Positions 22,194-32,077 are shown, counted from the stretch's first letter. The stretch: 64,000 bases of DNA from Nocardia sp. CY41 (GCF_009829325.1 NZ_VUOS01000001.1:248001-312000), one strand, 5' to 3'. Translations and numbers: made by a program. Notes: a model not told the origin generated them from the letters alone.

Positions 22194-23363
22194 CTACTCC
22201 GACCAGCGCTCTTCCAGCCGCGCCGACACGTCCTCGGCGAAATCACCCACGATGTCGTCCCCGGTGCACCGCGCGTCCTCGGCGAGGGCGGCCCAGCGGT
22301 TGATCAGCGCCGCCGAGCGCGGCACCGACAGTCCGTGTTCCCGGGCGGCCGCGATGCGCGTGTGGTCGGCCGGCAGGAACCAGTACGTGGACAGCCAGAC
22401 CCAGATCAGCCGGGCTTCCAGGATGCGTTCGGCCAGCTGGTCGTCGTCGGCCAGCGCGGGCCACACACCCACGACCTCGGCGCGCCACGCCTCCACCATC
22501 TGCCTGGCGCGCTCGCGGGAGAGCTCGAGGTCGCACAGGCAGCCGGGGAAGGACACCAACGCGTAGGCGATGTCCAGGGTGGCGTCGCGGAATCCGCCCC
22601 ACTCGTAGTCGAGGAAGCGGGCGCCCTCCTCGTTCAAGATCACATTGTCCGGGCACAGGTCCGACGGGCTGAACGCCCGGAAGCGCCCCGCGGAGTACAG
22701 CCGGTTCCCTCGCACGATCCGCTCGGCGATCTCGCCGGGCACCTCGATGCCCAGTTCGCGCTGGAGCAGTCCGGGCACCTCGGAGATCGCCGACTCGGCC
22801 TGCTGGGCGATGCCGTCCACCCGGTGCACCACGTCGACTCGGCGCAGCAACGCGACGAAGTCCGCCTCGCGCCCGACGGTGGCGGCATGCATCCGGCCAA
22901 GCGCCTGAGCGAACGCCATCAGGGCGTTACGGGTGGCGGGCTCGGCGCCGGACTGGAGCACGGCGGTGAGCAGCGAGTTCTCCCCGAGGTCGCTGAGGAT
23001 CAGCAGCCGGTCGGGCAGGCTGTGCGCGATCAGGTACGCACCCGGGCGCTGTTCCCGGCTCAGCGCGGTGGTGAACTGATAAGAGACCGTCTCACGGAGG
23101 AATGCGGAATCTATGCTGGCCACCCCCGGGGCCAGACCACCGGTCCGGCGATCCTGGGCGGCACCACGGACCTGCTTGACGATCAGGGTTCGCGGTAACG
23201 AGAAAGCGTTCTCCGCAACCCGCACACGTAGGACCGTCGTCCTACCACTACCGCTGAGTTCGATCGGATCGCTCAGCTTTACCGGAGCACCCATTCGCTT
23301 TGTGAGCAACTGTTGCGCTGCGGACACGACTTCGGCGGCGCGTTCGGCCAATAGTGCGGTCAT
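22194..23363 (-). CDS. Aminoglycoside phosphotransferase-fold protein
   Basis: This 389-residue cytoplasmic protein has the kinase-like fold of the APH/choline kinase superfamily. LIVKQV carries the ATP-binding Lys in the N lobe. The catalytic loop reads SPSDLCPDN: the catalytic Asp and the downstream Asn are kept, but the usual His two positions before Asp is replaced by Pro. FLDYEWGGFRD supplies the metal-binding Asp. The substrate is not inferable; such proteins in actinobacteria phosphorylate sugars, antibiotics or lipids. The changed loop suggests a distinct subfamily rather than a dead enzyme. It is divergent from the membrane protein gene at 23554, with a 190-base gap. Confidence 0.8.
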   Translation of the reverse strand: MTALLAERAAEVVSAAQQLLTKRMGAPVKLSDPIELSGSGRTTVLRVRVAENAFSLPRTLIVKQVRGAAQDRRTGGLAPGVASIDSAFLRETVSYQFTTALSREQRPGAYLIAHSLPDRLLILSDLGENSLLTAVLQSGAEPATRNALMAFAQALGRMHAATVGREADFVALLRRVDVVHRVDGIAQQAESAISEVPGLLQRELGIEVPGEIAERIVRGNRLYSAGRFRAFSPSDLCPDNVILNEEGARFLDYEWGGFRDATLDIAYALVSFPGCLCDLELSRERARQMVEAWRAEVVGVWPALADDDQLAERILEARLIWVWLSTYWFLPADHTRIAAAREHGLSVPRSAALINRWAALAEDARCTGDDIVGDFAEDVSARLEERWSE

Positions 23364-23553
23364 CGCCTCTCAAAGTACTCGCATGGGGTCACTTCTAGCG
23401 AGCGGTTACACAACCTTTCCGCGTCGCTCGGCGTGTCTCCGGCACGGCCGCACGGCCGCCGCCGGTCGCTTGACACCGGTGCGGCCGTCGGGTTGTCTCA
23501 TCGTCAACTGCCGTGCGCCACACCGCAAACCAGTTGAGTGGAAAGGTCGACGC

Positions 23554-24522
23554 ATGACCGAGACTCCGCCTCCCGCACCCAGACAATCAGCCGGCGGCGC
23601 GTCCTCCCCGCACGACGACGAACGTCACGCGGAGCGGCCGGGGCAGTACGAGAACCCGAATCCGCAAGCTCCGGCCCCCGGGAGCGGTCAGGTCCGCCAC
23701 GAGATGGCCGGTTCGTCACCATACCCGCAGTTCGAAGGTCCCGCCGCGGCCCACCACGGCAGCGAACCGCTGCCGCCCCCGCCCGTGGGCACGGCGCACC
23801 CGAGCTACGGCCCGCCGGGCACCGGACCGGGCTGGGCACCGTCCGGCTCCGCGCCCGCGCAGAAGCCGGTCTACGGCTACCAGCAGGTCCCCACGGGTCC
23901 GACCACATTGGATGTGGGTCAGGCGCTCAGCTACGGCTGGGCGACGTTCCGGGCCAATCCCGGTCCGTGGGTCGGGGTGACCGCACTGGGACTGGTCATA
24001 TACCTGGCTTCCCTGCTCGTGGTCCAGCTCATCGACCCCACGACGATGCTTCCGCTGCTGCTCGTCTTCCTGGCGGTCATGGCCGGGATATGGCTGCTGC
24101 AAGCGGCGATGGTGCGCGGAGCACTGTTCGAAACCGATGGCACCCCACCGCCTTTCGGCGCCTACTTCCGGTTCCTGAACGCGGGCAATGTGCTGCTCAC
24201 CGCACTCCTGGCGTTCACGCTGACCTTTCTCGGCTCGGCGATCTGCTTGCTTCCCGGACTGATCGCCGGATGGCTGTGCATGTTCTCGCTGCATTTCGTC
24301 GTCGACCAGGACCAAGGTCCGTTCGAAGCGCTGAAGTCCAGCTTCATGCTGGTGGTCGCCAATGCCTGGCAGGTTCTGCTGCTCGCGCTGGCCGTGCTGG
24401 TGGTCACCTTCCTGGGCCTGCTGTTGTGCGGTCTCGGTCTGCTGATCGCGGGCCCGGTCGCGGTCATCGCGGTGACCTACGCCTACCGCACGCTCACCGG
24501 CGGCCCGGTCACCGCACGGTGA
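23554..24522 (+). CDS. Membrane protein with proline-rich N terminus
   Basis: A 322-residue protein. Residues 1-125 are low-complexity, rich in Pro, Gly, His and Ala, and cytoplasmic or disordered. Residues 130-322 contain about six hydrophobic segments, beginning after LDVGQALSYGWATFRANPGPWV, a pattern seen in integral membrane proteins of the glycerophosphodiester phosphodiesterase membrane-domain/DUF975-like group. No enzymatic motif is visible, so a role in envelope organisation or transport is only a guess. The ATG at 23554 follows GGAAAGG at good spacing. It is convergent to the DUF389 gene, eight bases away. Confidence 0.75.
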   Translation: MTETPPPAPRQSAGGASSPHDDERHAERPGQYENPNPQAPAPGSGQVRHEMAGSSPYPQFEGPAAAHHGSEPLPPPPVGTAHPSYGPPGTGPGWAPSGSAPAQKPVYGYQQVPTGPTTLDVGQALSYGWATFRANPGPWVGVTALGLVIYLASLLVVQLIDPTTMLPLLLVFLAVMAGIWLLQAAMVRGALFETDGTPPPFGAYFRFLNAGNVLLTALLAFTLTFLGSAICLLPGLIAGWLCMFSLHFVVDQDQGPFEALKSSFMLVVANAWQVLLLALAVLVVTFLGLLLCGLGLLIAGPVAVIAVTYAYRTLTGGPVTAR

Positions 24523-24530
24523 GCTGCGCT

Positions 24531-25499
24531 TCATTTCCCGATCGATGAGCGCTTGCCGATCCAGCGCTTGAACCGTCCCACCGGACCGGCCTCGCTGCCC
24601 GCGCGAGGCCGCAGCGCGAGCACGATGACCCCGGCCGCCACGATGCCCGCCATGTTCACCGCCAGCTGCCCCGCGGACAGGAAGGCCACCCGCCATTCCC
24701 CCAGAGTCGCCGCGACGACGGCGAATCCGGCGGCCGGCACGGTCGTGACCGAGATGAACACCCCGACCAGCGCGGCCGATTTCGCGGTCACCAAGGCCAA
24801 CATGCCCGCCGCACCGGCCAGCAGCGCGACGACCAGGGAAAACGGGCCGACCTGATAGATGAAGTCGACCTCCGATATACCGCCCACCCCATCGATGCTG
24901 ATCCAGCCGACCTGCTCCCAGACCAGCGTCGCCAGCAGCGTGACGACCATCGCCACCGGAAAACCGACCGCGAGCGCGACCACCGAGCGGCCGGCGAGCC
25001 GGAAGTCCCTGCGTGACAGGGCCACCGCGAAGGCGGCCAGCGGGCCGAACTCGGGGCCGACGACCATCGCGCCGACGATCGTCACCGGCGAATCGGTCGC
25101 GACGCCCACGGCGGCGAGCAGGCAGGCGATGGTGAGGAACGCGAGAAACGTCGCGTTGAGGCTCGACTCCTCGTGTGTCTGCGCGAGCAATTCCTCCCAC
25201 ACGATCGCGTCGCTGGGGTCGCCGGGCGCCTCGTGCACCGCCCGCTCGCCCGCGTCGGACAGAACCGTCTCGACCGGGGTGAGCGTCATGCCGCCGGACC
25301 GGCAGATGCCCAGCGCGGTCAGGTCGTCGAGCACGTCGTTGGCGGCCTCGCGAGCCACATCCGCCTGCACGAGGTCGCCCTCGGGCTCCAGCGCGGCACC
25401 GCGCGCCAGGGTCACGTGCGTGACCCCGGGATCGGCGGCGAGCACCGCGAGCACCGCCTCGGTGCTCGCCGGCGGGCTGATCATGCGCAGATGCAGCAA
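24531..25499 (-). CDS. DUF389 family membrane protein
   Basis: This 322-residue protein matches DUF389. A soluble N-terminal domain of about 115 residues is followed by a block of roughly six to seven membrane helices containing IVGAMVVGPEFGPLAAFA, the family signature. Related proteins are called TIGR00341; no transport substrate is firmly established. The HEESSLNATFLAFLTIACLLA segment marks the first helix. The start is ATG 25499. The C-terminal tail is basic (FKRWIGKRSSIGK). It lies 69 bases downstream of aspS on the same strand, but cotranscription is not shown. Confidence 0.87.
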   Translation of the reverse strand: MLHLRMISPPASTEAVLAVLAADPGVTHVTLARGAALEPEGDLVQADVAREAANDVLDDLTALGICRSGGMTLTPVETVLSDAGERAVHEAPGDPSDAIVWEELLAQTHEESSLNATFLAFLTIACLLAAVGVATDSPVTIVGAMVVGPEFGPLAAFAVALSRRDFRLAGRSVVALAVGFPVAMVVTLLATLVWEQVGWISIDGVGGISEVDFIYQVGPFSLVVALLAGAAGMLALVTAKSAALVGVFISVTTVPAAGFAVVAATLGEWRVAFLSAGQLAVNMAGIVAAGVIVLALRPRAGSEAGPVGRFKRWIGKRSSIGK

Positions 25500-25568
25500 C
25501 GGATTTCCTCGTGGTCGGCTGACGGAGACGCGGCTGACCGGAAAGGTACCGTTCGCGCGGGCGGTCCG

Positions 25569-27362
25569 CTACGACGCGGTCTCGGGATGCGCACCCTTGT
25601 TCTGCTCCGGCTTGACGTGCAGCCCCGCCTCTTTGCGCTGCTGCTCGGTGATCGGCGCGGGCGCGTCGGTCAGCGGGTCGACGCCGCCGCCGGTCTTCGG
25701 GAACGCGATGACCTCGCGGATCGAGTCCTCTCCGGCCAGCAGCGCGGTGACCCGGTCCCAGCCGAAAGCGATGCCGCCGTGCGGCGGCGCGCCGAAGGCG
25801 AAGGCATCCAGCAGGAAGCCGAACTTCTCCTGCGCCTCCTCGTGCGTGATACCCATCACTTCGAAGACGCGTTCCTGCACGTCACGGCGATGGATACGAA
25901 TCGACCCGCCGCCGATCTCGTTGCCGTTGCAGACGATGTCGTAGGCGTAGGCCAGCGCCGAGCCCGGATCGGTGTCGAAAGTGTCCAGCGACTCCGGCTT
26001 CGGCGAGGTGAACGCGTGATGCACCGCTGTCCAGGCGGAATGGCCCACCGCGACATCGCCGCTCGCGGTCGCCTCGACGGTGGGCTCGAACAGCGGCGCG
26101 TCCACGATCCAGACGAACGACCAGGCGTCCTCATCGATGAGGCCGACTTTGCGCGCGATTTCGACGCGCGCCGCACCCAGCAGCGCACGCTGCGCCTTCG
26201 CCGCGCCCGCGGCGAAGAACACGCAGTCACCCGGTACCGCGCCGACGTGCTTGGCCAGGCCCTCGCGCTCGGCGTCGCTGAGGTTCTTGGCGACCGGGCC
26301 GCCCAGCGTGCCGTCCTCGTTCACCAGCACGTACGCCAGTCCCTTGGCGCCGCGCTGCTTGGCCCACTCCTGCCAGGCGTCGAGCTGGCGCCGCGGCTGG
26401 CTCGCGCCGCCCGGCATGACCACCGCGCCGACATAGGGCGCCTGGAACACCCGGAACGGGGTCTCCTTGAAATACTCGGTGCACTCGGTGATCTCCACAC
26501 CGAAACGCAGGTCCGGCTTGTCACTACCGAAGCGGCGCATGGCCTCGGCATACGTCATGTGCGGGATCGGGGTCTGGATCTCGTGGCCCACCAGCTTCCA
26601 CAGCGCGACCAGGATCTCCTCCGCCAGCAGGATCACGTCCTCCTGGCGCACGAAGCTCATCTCGATGTCGAGCTGGGTGAACTCCGGCTGGCGGTCGGCG
26701 CGGAAGTCCTCGTCCCGATAGCACCGCGCGATCTGGAAGTAGCGTTCGATACCGCCGACCATCAGCAGCTGCTTGAACAGCTGCGGGCTCTGCGGCAGCG
26801 CGTAGAAGCTGCCCGGCTGCAGGCGCGCGGGCACCAGGAAGTCGCGGGCGCCCTCCGGTGTGGACCGCGTCAGCGTCGGGGTCTCGACCTCGATGAACTC
26901 GTGGCGAGCGAGCACCTCGCGCGCGGCCGCGTTGACTTTGGACCGCAGCCGGATGGCGTGCGCCGGGCCTTCGCGACGCAGGTCCAGGTAGCGATGCTTC
27001 AAGCGCGCTTCCTCACCGGGCTGCTCGTCCAGCTGGAACGGCAGCGGGGCGCTCTCGTTCAGCACCTCGAGCTCGGTGACGTTCACTTCGATGGCGCCGG
27101 TCGGCAGCTCGGGGTTTTCGTTGCCGCTCGGCCGCGGCTCCACGGTGCCGGTCACGCGCACGCAGTACTCCGCGCGCAGCCGGTGCGCTTGTTCGGCGGG
27201 TTCACCCTCGCGGAACACCGCCTGGGCGACGCCGGACGCATCGCGCAGATCGATGAAGATCACCCCACCGTGGTCACGCCGCCGGGCCACCCAGCCGGTG
27301 AGGGTGACGGTCTGACCGGCATGCTCGCTTCGCAGCGAACCAGCCAAGTGGGTGCGCAGCAC
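25569..27362 (-). CDS. aspS: Aspartyl-tRNA synthetase (probably Asp/Asn type)
   Basis: A 597-residue class II synthetase with an N-terminal OB-fold anticodon-binding domain ([23 protein letters not shown] region), the catalytic core with motif 2 ([22 protein letters not shown]), a bacterial insertion GAD domain in the middle, and motif 3 ([14 protein letters not shown]). It charges tRNA-Asp. The bacterial GAD insertion and the actinobacterial setting make a non-discriminating enzyme working with GatCAB plausible, as known for mycobacteria; that is inference. GTG 27362 is chosen as start because it gives the usual [10 protein letters not shown] opening and follows AAAGGAA. Confidence 0.97.
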   Translation of the reverse strand: MLRTHLAGSLRSEHAGQTVTLTGWVARRRDHGGVIFIDLRDASGVAQAVFREGEPAEQAHRLRAEYCVRVTGTVEPRPSGNENPELPTGAIEVNVTELEVLNESAPLPFQLDEQPGEEARLKHRYLDLRREGPAHAIRLRSKVNAAAREVLARHEFIEVETPTLTRSTPEGARDFLVPARLQPGSFYALPQSPQLFKQLLMVGGIERYFQIARCYRDEDFRADRQPEFTQLDIEMSFVRQEDVILLAEEILVALWKLVGHEIQTPIPHMTYAEAMRRFGSDKPDLRFGVEITECTEYFKETPFRVFQAPYVGAVVMPGGASQPRRQLDAWQEWAKQRGAKGLAYVLVNEDGTLGGPVAKNLSDAEREGLAKHVGAVPGDCVFFAAGAAKAQRALLGAARVEIARKVGLIDEDAWSFVWIVDAPLFEPTVEATASGDVAVGHSAWTAVHHAFTSPKPESLDTFDTDPGSALAYAYDIVCNGNEIGGGSIRIHRRDVQERVFEVMGITHEEAQEKFGFLLDAFAFGAPPHGGIAFGWDRVTALLAGEDSIREVIAFPKTGGGVDPLTDAPAPITEQQRKEAGLHVKPEQNKGAHPETAS

Positions 27363-28495
27363 GGGGTTCCTTTCGACGACTCTGGCACCGGCGGACCACT
27401 CGGTGCGTTCGCCATCGTAGTGAGGGTACGTCCACCGGCGGAAACCGTATCGGTCTTCCACGCCGAGCCGCGCAGAACGGGGTCCGGCCTCATCGCCGAA
27501 CGAAACCCTTGCGCTGCCGCCGGCCCAGCGATTTCAGCGACCGCACTCAGGCGCGGCCCGACATAGCGAGAAGACGCAGTGCGTACCGGCGAAATGGCCA
27601 TACATCCGATCGGCGCTGCGGCTTCGACGACGGTAGCCGCGCCCAACCCGGTCGATCCGTGAGCACCCTCACGGTAACCGGCTCGAGCGCCGGCGTCTCC
27701 GCATCACACCGATCTACGCATGCTTGTCAATTCCGATAGGCCGGTGGAATACCAGATCTTCCCGACCGAACGACGGACAAGAAATACCGTCAAGATCGCC
27801 ACCAAGGCGAACGCGGAAATGTTATCGGAGTGAGCGGGGGCGAAACCAGCAGCGTTGGCAATTGGTTTCGGAATACTGCAACACGGCCTGCCATAGCATT
27901 CACCTGTATCGTGGCGGCACCATGTCTCCCCCTTCCTCTCGCCATCGATCGACGTAGGAGTGCAGGTCCAGCCGGCAACCTGAACTCGACAAGGCTCGGC
28001 ATAGACACTGTCATTGAAAGTCATCTGTACTCGATTCCCCCAGGAATAGAAGTGCTCCACAATTCACAGAATTCGAAAGACAATCTTCTATAAGAACCCC
28101 CTTGATACTCGCGGAACTTTATCAGATCACGCGGAGCACGCACAAGAGTTCACGTCGTCGACCCGGCCCGCCGATGAGTTTTCCTGAGCCGCTGTCCGAG
28201 TACGAGATCCGCGACGCGCTGCCCCGGCCGCCGTCGGCCACACCCGGATTCCGCACGCGGAGGCGTGGCCCGACAGATCGTCGGGGCGCGATGGTAGTGG
28301 TGGTTGCCGAGAATGTGACACATACGCCGGGCGCAAATCCATATCCAGCTGCCCGTGCCAAGCTAGGAAAGACAGACCGTCAGCTCGGCTGGTCAGGACC
28401 CGACCCCGTCCGGAGCAGCACACGATGCCTTCCCGGGCACGCGTCTCAGGGAGTGCCCGTTCCAGCCGCGCGACCGAGGACAGAGAGCGACGACG
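27363..28495. other. 1.1-kb stretch without a supported gene, partly AT-rich
   Basis: No open frame here shows a recognisable domain or the GC-biased third positions of its neighbours. The part at about 27,700-28,140 is visibly richer in A and T than the rest of the window, with runs such as AATCTTCTATAAG. A perfect small hairpin (CCGTGAG with CTCACGG, four-base loop) lies at 27657-27674. The right end presumably holds the promoter and leader of the metallopeptidase gene. Possible explanations are a decayed gene, a long regulatory region or a small RNA; I cannot choose among them. Confidence 0.5.
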
Positions 28496-29413
28496 ATGAC
28501 CTTCAACGAGGGCATGCAGATCGACCCGGATCGAGTTTCGTGGGGCGGGGGCAGAGGAGGCAAGATCGCGCTGGGCGGCGGCGCGGGTGGTCTCATCCTG
28601 CTGGTATTGGCGCTGCTGCTCGGCGGTGACCCGGGCTCGGTGCTCGGCGATCTCACCGGCACCGAGACCGGTCAGGTGCAGCCGGGGACCGGGAGCCTGC
28701 CGGAGCACTGCAAGGAGAGCGGATCCGCCAACAAGTACGTCGACTGCCGTGTCGCGCTCACCGTGCAGAGCCTGGACGCGGTGTGGAACAGCGAACTGCC
28801 GAAGCAGGCCGGCAAGCAGTATGCGCAGCCGGCCGTACGGCCGTTCTCGGGCGCGGTCGCGACCGGCTGCGGCAATGCGACCAGCGCGGTCGGCCCGTTC
28901 TACTGCCCGGCCGACAAGACCGCGTACTTCGACGTCAGCTTCTTCCAGGACCTGGTCAATCGTTTCGGCGCCAGTGGTGGTCCACTCGCGCAGGAATACG
29001 TGGTGGCGCACGAATTCGGCCATCACATCCAGAACCAGCTCGGCGACCTGGGCCGGGCACAACGCGATCCCCGCGGCCCGGACTCCGGCGCGGTCCGGAC
29101 CGAACTGCAGGCCGACTGCTACGCAGGCATCTGGGCCCATTTCGCGGACGAGCAACCGGCGCCGGGCAGCAACCAGCCGTTCCTGAAACCGCTGTCGGAC
29201 AAAGACGTCGACGACGCGCTTTCGGCGGCCGCCGCGGTCGGCGACGACCGCATCCAGCGCGCCGCCCAGGGCCGGGTGAATCCCGAGGCGTGGACACACG
29301 GTTCGTCCGCGCAGCGACAGAAGTGGTTCCTCACCGGCTACAAGACCGGCCAGGTCCGGGCTTGCGACACCTACTCGGCGCCGGACTTGGACAACCCGTC
29401 CGGTCTGCGGTAA
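28496..29413 (+). CDS. YpfJ/KPN_02809-type neutral zinc metallopeptidase
   Basis: A 305-residue bitopic protein. A short polar N terminus is followed by one membrane helix (residues 29-43) and an extracytoplasmic metallopeptidase domain. The zinc motif is HEFGH (H172, E173, H176), with the third ligand probably E203 in TELQADCYAG, the pattern of the KPN_02809/YpfJ family. CysS at 72, 84, 125 and 137 could form disulfides outside the membrane. The physiological substrate is unknown. It corresponds by position and family to the membrane gene Rv2575 of M. tuberculosis (recalled). A strong hairpin follows the stop. Confidence 0.9.
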   Translation: MTFNEGMQIDPDRVSWGGGRGGKIALGGGAGGLILLVLALLLGGDPGSVLGDLTGTETGQVQPGTGSLPEHCKESGSANKYVDCRVALTVQSLDAVWNSELPKQAGKQYAQPAVRPFSGAVATGCGNATSAVGPFYCPADKTAYFDVSFFQDLVNRFGASGGPLAQEYVVAHEFGHHIQNQLGDLGRAQRDPRGPDSGAVRTELQADCYAGIWAHFADEQPAPGSNQPFLKPLSDKDVDDALSAAAAVGDDRIQRAAQGRVNPEAWTHGSSAQRQKWFLTGYKTGQVRACDTYSAPDLDNPSGLR

Positions 29414-29431
29414 GCACCGAATCCGATCGAT

Positions 29432-29468
29432 ACAGCGCGCCGAGTCCCGCCAGGGCCCGGCGCGCTGT
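29432..29468 (+). terminator. Hairpin after the metallopeptidase gene
   Basis: A perfect 11-base stem, ACAGCGCGCCG with CGGCGCGCTGT, encloses a 15-base loop 18 bases after the stop codon. A short mixed pyrimidine-poor sequence follows rather than a T-tract. The strength and position suggest an intrinsic terminator of the high-GC type. Confidence 0.65.
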
Positions 29469-29531
29469 CATGATCTACGGCAGTTCGCCTGCGCCGCAGG
29501 CGGACACGGACAGCACCGGAAGATGGGATCG

Positions 29532-30065
29532 ATGCGAGTAACGAAAGCCGTTCTGCTGGTTGTGATGCTGATCGTCGCGGCGGGCTCGGGCGCCGCCACG
29601 GCGGACCCGGCCCTGGACCGTCCCAGTGCGCTACCGCCGATCGCCGCGCCGCTGGCGCTGTTCACCCTGACCACCATTCCGGACGGCTGGCAGGCCCGCA
29701 CGGATCTGCGCCCGCAGCTGGAGATCTTCGCGGACGGCCGCGCGGTCAGCAGTCCCGATGCCGTGGCCGCCGATCGGGCTCCGGAGACCCCTCCGAAGCG
29801 TTTCGACGGCCATATCCCATCCGACGTACTGAGCGCGGCGCTGGCGGAGACCAAAGCGCTCGCCACGGCGGACCTCGGCGTGCCGAAGGCCACCGACCAG
29901 AGCAGCCGGATCATCGACTACATGCCGCAATCGCCCGCGGACGACGTGCATCTGGTGGTGTATTCGCCGGAGACCACCGACGGGCTCGGGGCCGAGCAGC
30001 AGGCCGCCCGCAAACGCTTCGCCGACCTCTACCGGAAACTGCTCGACTCGTTCGTGCAGGACTGA
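29532..30065 (+). CDS. Secreted protein of unknown function
   Basis: A 177-residue protein with a clear Sec signal peptide: MRVTKAVLLVVMLIVAAG followed by SGAATA-DP, with cleavage likely after ATA. The mature part has IPDGWQARTDLRPQLEIFADGRAV and no cysteine, metal motif or membrane segment. Small exported proteins with this layout are common in Nocardia, but I cannot name a family. ATG 29532 is preferred because it begins directly with the basic n-region; ATG 29523, three codons earlier, is also open, but its GGAAG abuts it. It lies 118 bases after the metallopeptidase gene behind a hairpin and is convergent to the EspC-associated gene. Confidence 0.75.
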   Translation: MRVTKAVLLVVMLIVAAGSGAATADPALDRPSALPPIAAPLALFTLTTIPDGWQARTDLRPQLEIFADGRAVSSPDAVAADRAPETPPKRFDGHIPSDVLSAALAETKALATADLGVPKATDQSSRIIDYMPQSPADDVHLVVYSPETTDGLGAEQQAARKRFADLYRKLLDSFVQD

Positions 30066-30137
30066 TAACCGCTGGTCACCCGGCCCGAACCGCCACTCCG
30101 CCGGGCCCGGTGCGGCGGCTTGCTTTCCCCCGGCGCG

Positions 30138-31751
30138 TCAGAACTGATCCTGCTCGTAATCCGAACTGATGATCTCGTCCGAGTGCGTCGCGCCGATCAC
30201 GTCCGGCGTGGACTCGCCCAGCGGACCGGTGAGGTCGTCGTTGCCCATCGGGCTCGAGTACGGCTGCACCGTGCGCGAGTGTTCGTCGTCGTTGCTGCGC
30301 TGCCCTGCCGCGGCGGGGCCACCCATGAAGCTGCTCGATCCGGCGGGTGTGGTGCCGGCGGGTGTGCCGGTTCCGAGCGAAGCGCCTGGGACGCCCGCCA
30401 CCGGACGGATCGGCATCGTAGTGCCGGGCAGGCCGGTGGTTTTGGGGACCGAGGGTGTGCTCGGACTTCCGGGCCGGCCGTGACTGGTGCCGAGCAGACT
30501 GCTCGGCGTGCCGTGGCTGGTGCTGGGGCTGTGCGTCGTGTTGTGCACCGACGACGGCGTGGTCGTCGGGCTCGACGTCCCGGGAGTGGCGGAGTCCAGG
30601 CCGGCCGCCTGCGTCGCGGTGTCGGACGCGGTCGACTGCGCCTGTTCCAGGATCGGTTGGCCGATGTTCTCCGCCAGCGCCTGGGCGACCTCCTGCGGTG
30701 CCGGACCGCCGCCCGGCGCCACCAGCTGTTGCACCATGCCGCTGAGTTCGGCGGTCTTGCCGGCCAGGTCGCCGCGAGTGGCGTTGGCCACGCCGACGGC
30801 GTGGCCGAGGTGTTCGGTGGCCGAGGCGATCAGCGTCGCCTGCGCGGGCGGGGTCAGGATCACCGGGGCCAGCGCGGTCGCCTGGGTGGCGAACGACGAC
30901 GCGATCCCCAGCAGCTGCGCGTTGCCCTGCTGCACCACCGCGGCGGCGCGCTGGGTGAGTTCGGAGATGTCGATGCCTCGCTGGCTGGTCTGCTGCCCCT
31001 CCACGTTCGCCTGCTGGCCTGCGGCCTGGGCGTTGCGCGCGGCCTGGCTCTGCCACAACTGCTCGACCGTGCCGATACTGCCCTTGCCGACCTGCATGGC
31101 CATCTCGATGACCTTGGAGGATTGGCTCAGGATGGCGGTCGGGTCGAGCGCGCCGATGACACCGGTGCCGAAGCTGCTCAGCAGATCCAGGATCGGTTTC
31201 ATCAGGACGTCGACGCCGGGCAGCGCGGGCACCGCGACGCCCTGCATCAGCGCTGCCACCGGGTCGGCGGGCAAGGGGGGCAGCGTTCCGGCCGCGGACG
31301 CCGCCTGGTTCACCGTGCCTGCGACCGCGCTCGGCGCGTCGGCGAGCGCTCCGTTCAGTACGCCGTGCGCTTGATCGAGCGCAGCCTCGACCGCGGGCGC
31401 CGCGATCTGGTTCACCGCCGTACCCGTGTCGCCGAGCAGCGCGGACACCTCGTGCGGGATGCCGGGCACGTCCTCGGCGCCCGGCGTGCCGTTCAGCCCG
31501 GGTAGACCGCCGGGTAGCGCGCCTGCCGCCTGTTGGTCATCGGAGATCTTGCGCGACAGCACGAACGCGGGCGGCTCGATGGGCGGCAGATCTTCGGGCA
31601 ACTGCGGCAACGAGAGATCCGGCATCCCCTGGGCCGGCGCGTTCTGCAGAGCGTCCAGTACGGACTGCTGGCCGATGGCCACGTTCTGCTCGGCCGCGTG
31701 CGCTACGGCGTGGTCCTCCGGGGCGATGACCCCGCTGTCGAGCGGTCTCAT
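30138..31751 (-). CDS. Large partner protein of an EspC-type secretion target
   Basis: A 537-residue protein without a signal peptide. The first 60 residues are helical (ending in SLPQLPEDLPPIEPP); the middle is long Ala/Gln-rich helical segments (for example QLWQSQAARNAQAAGQQ), and about residues 370-500 are Ser/Thr/Pro/Gly-rich low complexity. The tail is acidic (EIISSDYEQDQF). No PE, PPE or WXG motif is seen. It overlaps the upstream EspC-like gene by ATGA, so the two are translated together, which suggests that they are cosecreted or bind each other (inference). Comparable gene pairs occur in Nocardia next to ESX substrates. Function unknown. Confidence 0.7.
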   Translation of the reverse strand: MRPLDSGVIAPEDHAVAHAAEQNVAIGQQSVLDALQNAPAQGMPDLSLPQLPEDLPPIEPPAFVLSRKISDDQQAAGALPGGLPGLNGTPGAEDVPGIPHEVSALLGDTGTAVNQIAAPAVEAALDQAHGVLNGALADAPSAVAGTVNQAASAAGTLPPLPADPVAALMQGVAVPALPGVDVLMKPILDLLSSFGTGVIGALDPTAILSQSSKVIEMAMQVGKGSIGTVEQLWQSQAARNAQAAGQQANVEGQQTSQRGIDISELTQRAAAVVQQGNAQLLGIASSFATQATALAPVILTPPAQATLIASATEHLGHAVGVANATRGDLAGKTAELSGMVQQLVAPGGGPAPQEVAQALAENIGQPILEQAQSTASDTATQAAGLDSATPGTSSPTTTPSSVHNTTHSPSTSHGTPSSLLGTSHGRPGSPSTPSVPKTTGLPGTTMPIRPVAGVPGASLGTGTPAGTTPAGSSSFMGGPAAAGQRSNDDEHSRTVQPYSSPMGNDDLTGPLGESTPDVIGATHSDEIISSDYEQDQF

Positions 31752-32077
31752 ACCGCGCCCCCGATCTGGCCCGCGATCGACCCGAGCGCGCCCGCGTTGG
31801 ACCAATCGACCGCGTCGTAGGCCGCGGCGGCGCTGAACGCCGAGTCCGACAGCTTGGCGTACTTGGCCGACAGATCGTTGATGTCCTTGGCCTGAAGCAC
31901 CTGCGCCGCGGCGAACATCGCCAAGTAGTCCGCCCCGATCAGGCCGAATACCGGAACGAGCGCGGCGACGTTCTGCACCGCGTCGAAATTGCCCGCCCCC
32001 GCGAGATCACCGGCGATACCGGCGTTCGTGGCGGCGAACGCCCGGACCGCTTCGGTCTCTACCGAGAGATCACTCAT
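31748..32077 (-). CDS. EspC-type type VII secretion target
   Basis: A 109-residue helical protein with the size and layout of EspC/ESX-1 secretion-associated proteins. The N terminus (SDLSVETEAVRAFAATNAG) forms the first helix; a hairpin is likely in the middle; and Y87-D88-A89-V90-D91 matches the YxxxD/E type VII export signal after the second helix. There is no Trp-x-Gly turn, as in EspC but unlike EsxA/B. Such proteins leave the cell through an ESX apparatus, none of whose core genes (EccC, EccD) is in this window. The start is ATG 32077. The ATGA overlap couples it to the 537-residue partner gene. Confidence 0.75.
   Translation of the reverse strand: MSDLSVETEAVRAFAATNAGIAGDLAGAGNFDAVQNVAALVPVFGLIGADYLAMFAAAQVLQAKDINDLSAKYAKLSDSAFSAAAAYDAVDWSNAGALGSIAGQIGGAV

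Noticed and set aside
21735..23198. A 487-codon plus-strand frame over the phosphotransferase gene
   Set aside because: It overlaps a recognisable kinase-fold gene on the other strand and has no domain, so it is a shadow.
22194..23363. Loss of function in the phosphotransferase because the His before the catalytic Asp is replaced
   Set aside because: The catalytic Asp and downstream Asn and the metal-binding Asp are intact, so the change is more likely a subfamily trait than inactivation.
27704..28060. A 118-codon minus-strand frame in the AT-richer stretch
   Set aside because: It has no GC bias at third positions, no recognisable family and no ribosome site, so I left it uncalled.
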